A DNA stretch of 32,699 nt from CAYJLC01 sp044426355 (lineage in GTDB: Bacteria > Bacillota > Clostridia > Oscillospirales > Butyricicoccaceae): the NCBI GenBank assembly GCA_044426355.1, contig JAWXUO010000021.1:1-32699 (forward strand). Reading direction: 5' to 3'. Position 1 is the first letter of the stretch. Each line of letters begins with the position of its first letter. The notes below the pieces were generated by a model. That model was not told where the DNA came from and ran no database searches. It saw only the letters and a program-made list of their open reading frames with translations. The translations under genes and the position numbers were made by a program. Shown piece by piece: positions 17,068-24,039 of this stretch.

Positions 17068-18141
17068 ATGATAGTTAATAAAATAAAAACTCATAATTTA
17101 GAAAAATGTTACTCTATTGCTCCTTTAAAATATAATGAAAAAGATTATATTTTAGTGGCAGCTGAAAAAACAGATAGCTGTTTAATGTTTGATTTAGACG
17201 GAAATTTAATTGATACAATTTGGGAAGGTCCTGGTGGAACTATGTCTATGGTTCAAGTGCCAAACTCAAATGGTCAATTTTTAGCTACACATAAATTTTA
17301 TTCTCCAAACGACTCAAAAGAAGCTAAAATTGTTGTAGTAACACCAAAAGACGGCAAGTGGGACGTTCAAACGCTTGTGGATATTCCTCATGTGCATAGA
17401 TTTGATATAATTTCTCGTGACGGCGAATATTACCTAATAGCTGCTGCTCTTTGCACAGGACGTGATTTCCGTGACGACTGGTCTTTAAAATATAAAGGCA
17501 AAGTATATGGTGCAAAACTTCCTGCTGATTTATCTTCTTATAACGAAAATAATCAATTAGAACTTATGGTTATTAAAGACCAATTGTTTAAAAATCATGG
17601 TTACTATCGTGGGAAAGAAAATGGATATGACTACTCTGTTATCGGGTCTGAAGATGGAATATTTAAAGTTATTCCACCTGCAAAAGATAAATTTAACCCA
17701 GACCACTGCAAAGACAACGAAACTGATTTTGAAGTTATAAAACTTTTAGACCTTGATGCAAGCGATATGACTTTAGTTGATTTAGATGGTGACGGCGACT
17801 TAGAAATGATTACTTATTCTCCGTTTCATGGTGCAAATTTAGATTTATATAAATTAAAAAATGGTAAATATGAAAAAATCTGGCATTTCCCAGAAGAATT
17901 TACTTTTTCACATGCTCTATGGTCAGGTGAAATAAATGGTAAAAATATTGCTGTTTTAGGAAATCGTGAAGGTAAAAAACAACTTATCGGCGTTACTATG
18001 GAAAATGGCGAAGTGAAAACAGAAGTTTATGATGAAAATGTAGGTGTTGCAAACACTTTATGTTATAAAAATGGTGATAAAACATATATTGTTTCTGCAA
18101 ACCGTGAAATAGACGAAATAGCATTTTATGAAGTAAAATAG
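17068..18141 (+). CDS. Uncharacterised cytosolic beta-propeller (VCBS/FG-GAP-like) protein in the sugar operon
   Basis: A 357-residue protein without signal peptide or membrane segment. It is built of repeated beta-blade-like units (VAAEKTDSCLMFDLDG, IAAALCTG, TYSPFHGANLDLYKLKNG, IVSANREIDEIAFYEVK). DLDGDGDLE at residues 238-246 is a calcium-loop motif typical of VCBS/FG-GAP propellers. Histidines recur at similar blade positions (PHVHRFD 107-113, NHGYY 177-181, PFHGANL 252-258, SHALW 281-285), compatible with a central metal or catalytic site. Such proteins are usually secreted; a cytosolic one between a sugar kinase and UlaE suggests an enzyme (lyase, isomerase or lactonase) or a sugar sensor. 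I do not recognise its function. AAAGGTGAAG precedes the ATG. Confidence 0.8.
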   Translation: MIVNKIKTHNLEKCYSIAPLKYNEKDYILVAAEKTDSCLMFDLDGNLIDTIWEGPGGTMSMVQVPNSNGQFLATHKFYSPNDSKEAKIVVVTPKDGKWDVQTLVDIPHVHRFDIISRDGEYYLIAAALCTGRDFRDDWSLKYKGKVYGAKLPADLSSYNENNQLELMVIKDQLFKNHGYYRGKENGYDYSVIGSEDGIFKVIPPAKDKFNPDHCKDNETDFEVIKLLDLDASDMTLVDLDGDGDLEMITYSPFHGANLDLYKLKNGKYEKIWHFPEEFTFSHALWSGEINGKNIAVLGNREGKKQLIGVTMENGEVKTEVYDENVGVANTLCYKNGDKTYIVSANREIDEIAFYEVK

Positions 18142-18148
18142 GTGGAAA

Positions 18149-18997
18149 ATGAGTAAATATACAATTGGTTTATACGAAAAGGCGATGCCAAATGATTTAA
18201 CTTTTCGTGAAAAATTAGAGTGTGCAAGCAGAGCAAACTACGACTATATCGAAGTTAGTATTGATGCGACAGAAGAAAAAATTAACAGAATAAATATGGG
18301 CGAAAAAGAGCGTTTCGAGTTAGTTACCGATATTTTTGAAACCAAAACAGGTATCGACTCTTTATGTGTTTCTGCACTTACAAAATATGCTCTAGGCGAC
18401 CTAAACGAAGTTAATAGCACTCGTGGTTTAGAAATTATTAAGGGTTCTATTAAACTTGGATATGATATAGGTGCAAGAATTATAATGATTCCAGGATATG
18501 ATATATATTATGGAGAATCTACAAAAGAAACACGAGCAAAATATATCGAAAATTTAAAAGTGATTACTGAAATTGCATCAAAATATGGTGTTGTTTTAGG
18601 TTTTGAAACTATGGAAAATGAATTTATGAATACTACAGAAAAAGCTATGGAGTATGTAAATATCATAAATTCATCGTATTTGCAAGTTTATCCAGACTGT
18701 GGCAATATAACAAATGCTATAAAAACATATGGCACAAGCTTTGCAGATGATGTTAAAACAGGCGAAGGTCATATTGTAGCTATGCACTTAAAAGAAACTG
18801 TGCCAGGAAAATTTCGTGAAATTCCTTATGGAACAGGGCATGTTGATTTTGTAAATGTTATAGATACAGCATGGGAGCTTGGAATTCGTAAATTTGTAAC
18901 AGAATTTTGGGATATAGGCAAAGAAGAATGGTTTGATGATGTTGTATTTGCAAACAAAATGATGAGAGATTTATTTTCGAAAAAGGAGAGTAAGTAA
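18149..18997 (+). CDS. ulaE: L-xylulose-5-phosphate 3-epimerase (UlaE/SgbU family)
   Basis: A 282-residue TIM-barrel epimerase that resembles E. coli UlaE in length and along most of its sequence: IGLYEKAMP at the start, DYIEVSIDATEEKI, IPGYDIYYGES, LGFETMENEFMNT, VYPDCGNI, AMHLKETVPGKF and FVTEFWD. The metal and catalytic residues expected in these motifs (Glu in ETMENE, Asp in YPDCGN, His in AMHLKE, Glu in VTEFWD) are all present. It interconverts L-xylulose-5-P and L-ribulose-5-P. It starts 7 bases after the propeller gene with an AGGTGG site, and ulaF begins 2 bases after its stop. Confidence 0.93.
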   Translation: MSKYTIGLYEKAMPNDLTFREKLECASRANYDYIEVSIDATEEKINRINMGEKERFELVTDIFETKTGIDSLCVSALTKYALGDLNEVNSTRGLEIIKGSIKLGYDIGARIIMIPGYDIYYGESTKETRAKYIENLKVITEIASKYGVVLGFETMENEFMNTTEKAMEYVNIINSSYLQVYPDCGNITNAIKTYGTSFADDVKTGEGHIVAMHLKETVPGKFREIPYGTGHVDFVNVIDTAWELGIRKFVTEFWDIGKEEWFDDVVFANKMMRDLFSKKESK

Positions 18998-18999
18998 GA

Positions 19000-19695
19000 A
19001 TGCTTAAAAAATTAAAAGAAGAAGTATATAAAGCAAATATGCTTTTGCCAAAATATGGCTTAGTGACATTCACTTGGGGGAATGTATCAGCGTTTGAACC
19101 AGATGCTAAATATGTTATAATTAAGCCATCTGGCGTGGATTACGAAGAATTAACACCTGATGATATGGTAGTTGTCGATTTAGAAGGAAATATCGTAGAG
19201 GGTAAATTAAAACCATCTTCAGATACTGCAACGCATATCGAACTTTATAAAAAATATCCAGAAATTGGTGGAATAGTACATACGCACTCTAAAATGGCAG
19301 TATCTTTTGCTTCTGCTTGCAGAAAAATACCTAGCTATAATACGACTCATGGGGACTATTTCTATGGAGATATTCTTTGTACAAGAAGCCTTACAAAAGA
19401 AGAAATCGAAGGCGAATATGAAAAAAATACAGGACTTGTTATTATAGAAACTTTAGAAAAAAAGAATATCAATCCTATGCATAACCCAGGTATTTTATGT
19501 GCAAATCATGGTCCTTTCACTTGGGGAAAAAATGCAAGCGACGCTGTGCATAATTCAGTTGTTTTAGAAGAAGTTGCGACTATGGCGTTTAATGCAGAAC
19601 TTTTAAATAAAAATATCATGCCTGCTCCAAAATACATTGTAGATAAGCATTTTATGAGAAAACATGGACCAAACGCATATTATGGTCAAAAATAA
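19000..19695 (+). CDS. ulaF: L-ribulose-5-phosphate 4-epimerase (UlaF/AraD family)
   Basis: A 231-residue class II aldolase/epimerase, the same length as E. coli AraD. The zinc ligands are His94 and His96 (HTHS) and His170 (CANHGPFTWG); Asp75 (SSDTATH) and Tyr228 near the C terminus match the catalytic pair. TWGNVSAF and KPSGVDYEEL form the phosphate site. It converts L-ribulose-5-P to D-xylulose-5-P, which enters the pentose phosphate pathway. AraD and UlaF cannot be separated by sequence alone; the UlaE and UlaG neighbours favour ulaF. It is the last gene of the operon and is followed by a terminator. Confidence 0.93.
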   Translation: MLKKLKEEVYKANMLLPKYGLVTFTWGNVSAFEPDAKYVIIKPSGVDYEELTPDDMVVVDLEGNIVEGKLKPSSDTATHIELYKKYPEIGGIVHTHSKMAVSFASACRKIPSYNTTHGDYFYGDILCTRSLTKEEIEGEYEKNTGLVIIETLEKKNINPMHNPGILCANHGPFTWGKNASDAVHNSVVLEEVATMAFNAELLNKNIMPAPKYIVDKHFMRKHGPNAYYGQK

Positions 19696-19709
19696 TTTGA
19701 AAATAATAA

Positions 19710-19745
19710 AAATGCTGTAGCCTAAAAACTACAGCATTTGTTTTG
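19710..19745 (+). terminator. Intrinsic terminator of the ulaG-kinase-propeller-ulaE-ulaF operon
   Basis: AAATGCTGTAG (19710-19720) and CTACAGCATTT (19729-19739) form a perfect 11-bp stem with an 8-base loop, followed by GTTTTGT. It starts 14 bases after the ulaF stop. Confidence 0.9.
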
Positions 19746-20039
19746 TCAAAACTCAGTCGCAAATGCGTTCACGCCTAGGTGGTTGAGATTTTGCCTTAAA
19801 TAGCTGTAGACACATGAAAAATTCAACAAAACATAAAAATTGCCTATAAATAAAAAAGACTGCCAAAAAACATCTTTTCGACAGCCTAAACTTATGCAAA
19901 CTAAAAACTACAGTAATTTATTTCGTTGTAACGCAATTTAAGTTATATCATATAGTATATTAAGCACAAATTTGTTAGCTACAATTCCACAAAAACAAGT
20001 TTGTAGCTTTTTATATATAAATTGAGCTCAATTAAAAAC
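19746..20039. other. Intergenic region with several hairpins but no gene
   Basis: No credible reading frame is visible. Structure seen: a minus-strand terminator-like hairpin (GACAGCCT 19880-19887 with AGACTGCC 19857-19864, then T6 on that strand); a plus-strand hairpin AGCTACAA/TTGTAGCT (19977-19984 and 20001-20008) followed by TTTT; a perfect 14-base palindrome AATTGAGCTCAATT at 20020-20033; and CTAAAAACTACAG occurring at both 19722 and 19901. On the minus strand a possible -10 TATACT near 19960 lies about 100 bases before the first hairpin, so a small RNA is conceivable but unproven. Confidence 0.4.
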
Positions 20040-20070
20040 AAAACCACTTTACATATAGTAAAGTGGTTTT
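20040..20070 (-). terminator. Terminator of the HPr-like gene (bidirectional stem)
   Basis: AAAACCACTTTAC (20040-20052) pairs over 13 bp with GTAAAGTGGTTTT (20058-20070), with a 5-base loop. On the minus strand it is followed by a run reading TTTTGTTTTT, and it begins 4 bases after the HPr-like stop codon. Confidence 0.88.
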
Positions 20071-20074
20071 TGGT

Positions 20075-20308
20075 TTAGTTGATTTCTAGATAAGTTTCTA
20101 GACGTTTGAATAAATCGGTACCATCAACATCATCTGGGATAACAAGATCAAGAGGCTCGTTAATTCCTAGAAGAAACATACCAAGTAGAGATTTTGCATC
20201 TACCATACCACTTTGACTGTGAATCCAGATGTCGAAAGGAAATTCGACAACAACCTGATTGATTTTTTGAATATCACTTGTGTTTTTTACTTTGATAGTT
20301 TTTTTCAT
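20075..20308 (-). CDS. HPr-domain protein lacking the phosphocarrier histidine (Crh-like)
   Basis: A 77-residue HPr fold. The second half, GMVDAKSLLGMFLLGI, matches the regulatory-serine segment of HPr, with Ser40 at the Ser46 position. The first half lacks the G-x-H-A-R-P-A active site: the stretch reads TSDIQKINQVV, so a Gln sits about where His15 belongs. It therefore cannot work as a normal PTS phosphocarrier, but could be modified at the serine, as Bacillus Crh is. Start: ATG 20308 has GGAG 8 bases upstream; the GTG nine bases earlier overlaps that site. It has its own promoter and terminator, so it is monocistronic. Confidence 0.8.
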   Translation of the reverse strand: MKKTIKVKNTSDIQKINQVVVEFPFDIWIHSQSGMVDAKSLLGMFLLGINEPLDLVIPDDVDGTDLFKRLETYLEIN

Positions 20309-20381
20309 AATATCCACTCCTTTTCATTTTGTAATTTATTAATATTTGTAGACAATATATATGTAATCTACTATATTTACC

Positions 20382-20409
20382 ATTATACCATAAATTTTAT
20401 AAAATGCAA
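20382..20409 (-). promoter_or_regulatory. Promoter of the HPr-like gene
   Basis: On the minus strand TTGCAT (20409-20404) and TATAAT (20387-20382) are spaced by 16 bases. The predicted leader of about 65 bases leads to the AAAAGGAG site before ATG 20308. Confidence 0.7.
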
Positions 20410-20511
20410 GTCGTATTTTAGTTAAATGTAAGTTAAAAATAAAATAAATCAAAATGCTTTTTCATATGAGGTGTACTTAAATTTTAAAATATAAAAATTC
20501 ATATAAATGTA

Positions 20512-20540
20512 TTGAAATTTTTATAAAACTATGATATAAT
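20512..20540 (+). promoter_or_regulatory. Promoter of the dus-sigma-anti-sigma operon
   Basis: TTGAAA (20512-20517) and TATAAT (20535-20540) are spaced by 17 bases, and TGA before the -10 box gives an extended -10. The dus start codon lies 33 bases after the -10 box. The form is that of a vegetative promoter rather than an ECF-type one. Confidence 0.8.
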
Positions 20541-20572
20541 AACCATAATTGACTAATTGTAAATGGTGAGTA

Positions 20573-21535
20573 ATGTATATTGATAATGTAAAAATTGATG
20601 GAAAGTTTATATTAGCACCCATGGCAGGGATTACAGACAAAGCTTTTCGCATGATATGTAAAGAGCATGGTGCGTGTATGACAGTATCTGAAATGATTAG
20701 TGCTAAAGCATTAACTTTTTCAGACAAAAAAACCTTGAGCTTAATGGAAAAATTTGATAATGAAAAACCGTATGTAGTGCAAACTTTTGGTCGAGAACCA
20801 GATATTTTTAGACAAGCTATACCGATGATAATAGAACATTCTAAATGCGATATTATAGATATAAACATGGGTTGTCCTGCTCCGAAAATTACGAGTAATG
20901 GCGAGGGTTCAGCTCTTATGAAAGACATAGATTTAGCACAGAAACTTATAAAAGTTGCAACTTCGGTGTCTACTGTTCCAATAACTGTAAAATTTCGCAA
21001 GGGATACACAAATTTAGAGCAAAATTATCTCGATTTTTCTAAAATGGCAGAACAAGCAGGGGCTAGTGCTATATGTATCCACGGTAGAACTCGTACGCAA
21101 ATGTATAGTGGTAAAGCCGATTGGGACGCAATAGCCGAGATTAAACAAGCTGTTAAAATTCCAGTAATTGCAAATGGCGATATTGTAGATGGCGATACAG
21201 GACGTGAAATTTTGACACAAACAGGTGCAGATTTTGCAATGATAGGCAGGGGGACTTTTGGAAATCCGTTTATCTTTGAAGAATGTAATCAAGCTATTGA
21301 AAATAAAATTTTTCAAAAACCAACACTAAACGAAAAACTAGATGTGTTTGTAAGACAAATGGAGCTTGCTTCGAAATTTAAAAATGAAAAAATTGCTATG
21401 CTTGAGGCTAGAAAACACTTTTTATGGTATCTTAAAGGCATTGATAATGCTAAGGAATTTAAAAAACGTGCTACAAAATTAGTAAATATGAGTGAAATGT
21501 ATGATTTAGTACATGAAATAAAAAATAATCTATAG
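20573..21535 (+). CDS. dus: tRNA dihydrouridine synthase (DusB/NifR3 family)
   Basis: A 320-residue FMN enzyme with a TIM barrel. It shows LAPMAGITDKAFR at the N terminus, the catalytic cysteine in NMGCPAPKI (about residue 100), IHGRTRTQMYSGKADW, the FMN-phosphate loops IANGDI and MIGRGTFGNPFIF, and a short helical C-terminal domain. It reduces uridines in tRNA to dihydrouridine. The ribosome site GGTGAG is unusually close (about 3 bases) to the ATG, but the conserved N terminus fits this start. The sigma factor gene follows after 16 bases. Confidence 0.93.
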   Translation: MYIDNVKIDGKFILAPMAGITDKAFRMICKEHGACMTVSEMISAKALTFSDKKTLSLMEKFDNEKPYVVQTFGREPDIFRQAIPMIIEHSKCDIIDINMGCPAPKITSNGEGSALMKDIDLAQKLIKVATSVSTVPITVKFRKGYTNLEQNYLDFSKMAEQAGASAICIHGRTRTQMYSGKADWDAIAEIKQAVKIPVIANGDIVDGDTGREILTQTGADFAMIGRGTFGNPFIFEECNQAIENKIFQKPTLNEKLDVFVRQMELASKFKNEKIAMLEARKHFLWYLKGIDNAKEFKKRATKLVNMSEMYDLVHEIKNNL

Positions 21536-21551
21536 AAAGGAAAGGTATGAT

Positions 21552-22112
21552 ATGTCAAGTGAAGAAGAATTAATAGCAGGATTAAAAATGCACGATATAA
21601 AAGTTTTTGAACAGTTAGTTTCGATGTATGAAAAGAAAATATATAATTATGCTTATGGTTTTACATTAAATCGTGAGGACGCACTTGATATAACTCAAGA
21701 AGTATTTTTTAAAATTTATAGGAATATAGATAAATTTAAAGAAAAATCTTCTCTTTCTACATGGATTTATAAAATAACAAGTAATGTATGTATTGATGCA
21801 GTTAGAAAAAATAATAAGCATAAAACTGTTGATATGACTGCAGAAAACGAAGAATATATAAATAAAATACCAGATAAAGCTGAATCTGTTGATAAAATTT
21901 TAGAAAATAAAGAAATTAGTGAGGAAATATTTAATTCTATTAAGCAATTAGACTACGATTCTCGTCAAGTTATTGTAATGAGAGATATTTTAGGATTATC
22001 TTATACAGAAATTTCTGAGATTTTAAAAGCTAATGATGGAACTATAAAATCTAGAATTTCAAGGTCTAGAAAAAAACTTAGAGAAATTTTATTAAATCAG
22101 GGAACTAAATAA
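21552..22112 (+). CDS. ECF-type RNA polymerase sigma factor
   Basis: A 186-residue extracytoplasmic-function sigma factor. Region 2 covers about residues 20-90 (DALDITQEVFFKIYRNI, then SSLSTWIYKITSNVCIDAVRK for -10 recognition). Region 4 covers about residues 130-180 (RDILGLSYTEISEIL and GTIKSRISRSRKKLREIL, the helix-turn-helix for -35 recognition). It redirects RNA polymerase to a stress or envelope regulon. The membrane protein encoded 38 bases downstream is its evident anti-sigma factor. Both are transcribed behind dus. Confidence 0.93.
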   Translation: MSSEEELIAGLKMHDIKVFEQLVSMYEKKIYNYAYGFTLNREDALDITQEVFFKIYRNIDKFKEKSSLSTWIYKITSNVCIDAVRKNNKHKTVDMTAENEEYINKIPDKAESVDKILENKEISEEIFNSIKQLDYDSRQVIVMRDILGLSYTEISEILKANDGTIKSRISRSRKKLREILLNQGTK

Positions 22113-22150
22113 AATTCTCTACGTCTAAATATATAAAGGTGGTGATATTG

Positions 22151-22885
22151 TTGAATAATTGTGAAAAATATGAAAATTTAATTAGTTTATATCTTGACGA
22201 CATGTTACTAGCGACTGAGGTCGAAGAACTTTTAGAGCATTTGGATTCTTGCGAAAATTGTCACGCCTATTATACAGATTTAAAATGTATAAAAGAAAGT
22301 ATAAAAAATATTAAGATTGAATATCCAGAAGATCTTACTACATCTATACTTGATAAAATTCAACTAAACAAAGAAGTGCAAATTGTACAATACAAACCAC
22401 GTAAGCAAAAGGTGTTTTATGGAATGCTGGCTTCGTGTGCGTGTGCTGCAATTTTAATTAGCACATCTTCCTTCTATAACAATAATATAGACACGACAAA
22501 TGGTACTGTATCGTATAGCAAGGACGCAGAACCACAAAATATGGATATGGACACTGGAATGACTGTAAACGGATTTATAGTTGATGGAGAGCCTATCCAG
22601 TCTTTCCCAGCTGATGTAAAATCGTTTCGTAATGAGATTTTGCTAGATGAATATGCTTTTGTATATGAGTTTGAAGGTTATGCTGATATAACTGGAATAA
22701 CAGAAAGAATATTGCATATTGATGGCAGTGTAACTTACCTAGAAGTTGCAAATACCATATCTAATATCGAGAGTCTTATTAAAAAGCTCGAAACTTATGA
22801 CTATGAGTATTTAGCTATTGATAACAACGAGTTTAGAATAAACAAAGATGCAAAAAATGGAATTTTCATAATTAACAAAAAGTAG
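22151..22885 (+). CDS. Membrane-anchored zinc-type anti-sigma factor
   Basis: A 244-residue protein with an N-terminal anti-sigma zinc-finger module (His30, Cys34, Cys37 in HLDSCENC, within a helical ISLYLDDML ... YYTDL region). One membrane helix lies at about residues 88-108, followed by an extracytoplasmic domain of about 135 residues of no recognised family. It should hold the upstream ECF factor inactive until an envelope signal. Start: AAAGGTGGTGA at 22136-22146 is a strong ribosome site that sets TTG 22151 as start; an earlier GTG at 22139 lies inside it. The stop codon is part of a hairpin. Confidence 0.88.
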   Translation: MNNCEKYENLISLYLDDMLLATEVEELLEHLDSCENCHAYYTDLKCIKESIKNIKIEYPEDLTTSILDKIQLNKEVQIVQYKPRKQKVFYGMLASCACAAILISTSSFYNNNIDTTNGTVSYSKDAEPQNMDMDTGMTVNGFIVDGEPIQSFPADVKSFRNEILLDEYAFVYEFEGYADITGITERILHIDGSVTYLEVANTISNIESLIKKLETYDYEYLAIDNNEFRINKDAKNGIFIINKK

Positions 22886-22957
22886 CAGTGATGTAAAAAT
22901 CACTGCTATTAGTTTATGTTAAAAAAACGCCAACTACTCTTTAGTAATCGGCGTTTT
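22883..22957 (+). terminator. Two consecutive terminator hairpins between convergent genes
   Basis: Hairpin 1: TAGCAGTGAT (22883-22892) with ATCACTGCTA (22899-22908); its first three bases are the anti-sigma stop codon. Hairpin 2: AAAACGCC (22924-22931) with GGCGTTTT (22950-22957), flanked by A- and T-rich runs so that it can act in both directions, ending the plus-strand operon and the minus-strand HIT gene whose stop is 5 bases away. Confidence 0.82.
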
Positions 22958-22961
22958 ATAT

Positions 22962-23378
22962 TTATTTAAGAATTTCAGCTTTTAAAGCTTCTACAGCAGA
23001 TGTATATTCAGCATCTGTTAATTCTTCTTTAGGGAATCCATTAAAGAATTTGCCCCAGCTTTCTTTATCTTCATATTTAGGACAAATATGCATATGTACG
23101 TGTTTCATATTATCGCCAAGTGTTAAGAAGTTAAGTTTAGCTGGTTTGTAAATATTAGAAATAGCTTGTGACACTTTTGTCATTTCTGTGAAAAAGCCTG
23201 CAACTTCTTCTGGTGACATTTGAAAATATTCAGTGTAATGCCCTTTAGCAGATACAACACAACGACCTTTGTGCCATTGGTCACTCATTAAAAAGATTTC
23301 ACTATATTTTAGGTCTACCACTTTAATCATTAAACTATCACGTTTTTCATGATTTGTACAATAAATACAATTTTCCAT
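22962..23378 (-). CDS. HIT-family nucleotide hydrolase/transferase
   Basis: A 138-residue protein with the histidine triad HVHMHICP (His93, His95, His97); the middle His is the nucleophile in the family. An N-terminal CIYC (Cys4, Cys7) may bind zinc, as in some Hint-like proteins. HIT proteins hydrolyse nucleotide conjugates such as AMP-lysine or diadenosine polyphosphates; the exact substrate is unknown. The ribosome site is GGAGG before ATG 23378. Confidence 0.9.
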   Translation of the reverse strand: MENCIYCTNHEKRDSLMIKVVDLKYSEIFLMSDQWHKGRCVVSAKGHYTEYFQMSPEEVAGFFTEMTKVSQAISNIYKPAKLNFLTLGDNMKHVHMHICPKYEDKESWGKFFNGFPKEELTDAEYTSAVEALKAEILK

Positions 23379-23443
23379 TTTAATTTCCTCCGTTTAAATC
23401 ATTTGAACACACTATTTATAAGCGTGTTTTCTCTTATAAATTC

Positions 23444-23472
23444 AGTATACTAAAAAAAAAATACATTGTCAA
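23444..23472 (-). promoter_or_regulatory. Strong promoter of the HIT gene
   Basis: On the minus strand TTGACA (23472-23467) and TATACT (23449-23444) are spaced by exactly 17 bases. An inverted repeat AAGATAT-AA-ATATCTT (23483-23498) lies 11 bases upstream of the -35 box and could be an operator. Confidence 0.8.
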
Positions 23473-23550
23473 GCAAGTATCAAAGATATAAATATCTTCT
23501 ACTTTTTGTTTATAAAGAGTATGTTTTTTTTGTATAATTTACCCAATTTA

Positions 23551-23928
23551 TTAGCGAATAGCAATTACTTCAATTTCGACTAAAGCGTCTTTTGGAAGTC
23601 TTGCAACTTCTACAGTAGATCTTGCAGGGTAGCTATTTTCTTCAAAAAAAGTAGTATATACTTCGTTCATTCCAGTGAAATTTTCCATATCGCTTAAAAA
23701 AACAGTAGTTTTAACGATATTGCTCATAGAAAGACCAGCTTCTGCTAGTAAATTTTTAACGTTTGTAAGGCTTTGTTTTGTTTGTGCTGAAATTCCTTCT
23801 GGAAATTCGCCAGTTTCAACTATCGTAGGAATTTGACCAGATAGGTAAACCATGTTACCGATGTCAACGCCTTGAGAGTATGGTCCGATTGCAGATGGTG
23901 CGTTTGGTGTGCTTATAATTTTTTTCAT
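23551..23928 (-). CDS. ridA: RidA-family reactive enamine/imine deaminase
   Basis: A 125-residue YjgF/YER057c/UK114 protein. It shows PSAIGPYSQGV near the N terminus, VYLSGQIP, VKTTVFLSDM, and the signature PARSTVEVARLPKDALVEIEV with Arg103 and Glu118/Glu120 in the active cleft. RidA hydrolyses the 2-aminoacrylate that PLP enzymes make from serine, protecting other PLP enzymes. It lies downstream of eno, separated by a terminator, behind an AAAAGGAG site. Confidence 0.95.
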   Translation of the reverse strand: MKKIISTPNAPSAIGPYSQGVDIGNMVYLSGQIPTIVETGEFPEGISAQTKQSLTNVKNLLAEAGLSMSNIVKTTVFLSDMENFTGMNEVYTTFFEENSYPARSTVEVARLPKDALVEIEVIAIR

Positions 23929-23996
23929 TTTAAAAATCTCCTTTTAGTATGATAGCTTAGAAACATCTATAAATTTATAATAATATAAGATGTGAC

Positions 23997-24030
23997 TTTA
24001 AAAAGCCAACAGAAATTAATCTGTCGGCTT
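23997..24030 (-). terminator. Terminator of the glycolytic operon after eno
   Basis: On the minus strand AAGCCGACAGA (24030-24020) pairs with TCTGTTGGCTT (24013-24003), with one G-U and a 6-base loop, followed by TTT. It begins 9 bases after the eno stop codon. Confidence 0.8.
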
Positions 24031-24039
24031 ATTTTTAAA

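Noticed and set aside
19780..19855. Third MITE copy suggested by TTGCCTTAAA and ATTGCCTATAAA
   Set aside because: Only the end-like words are found, not in inverted orientation, and none of the shared internal blocks of the two copies are present.
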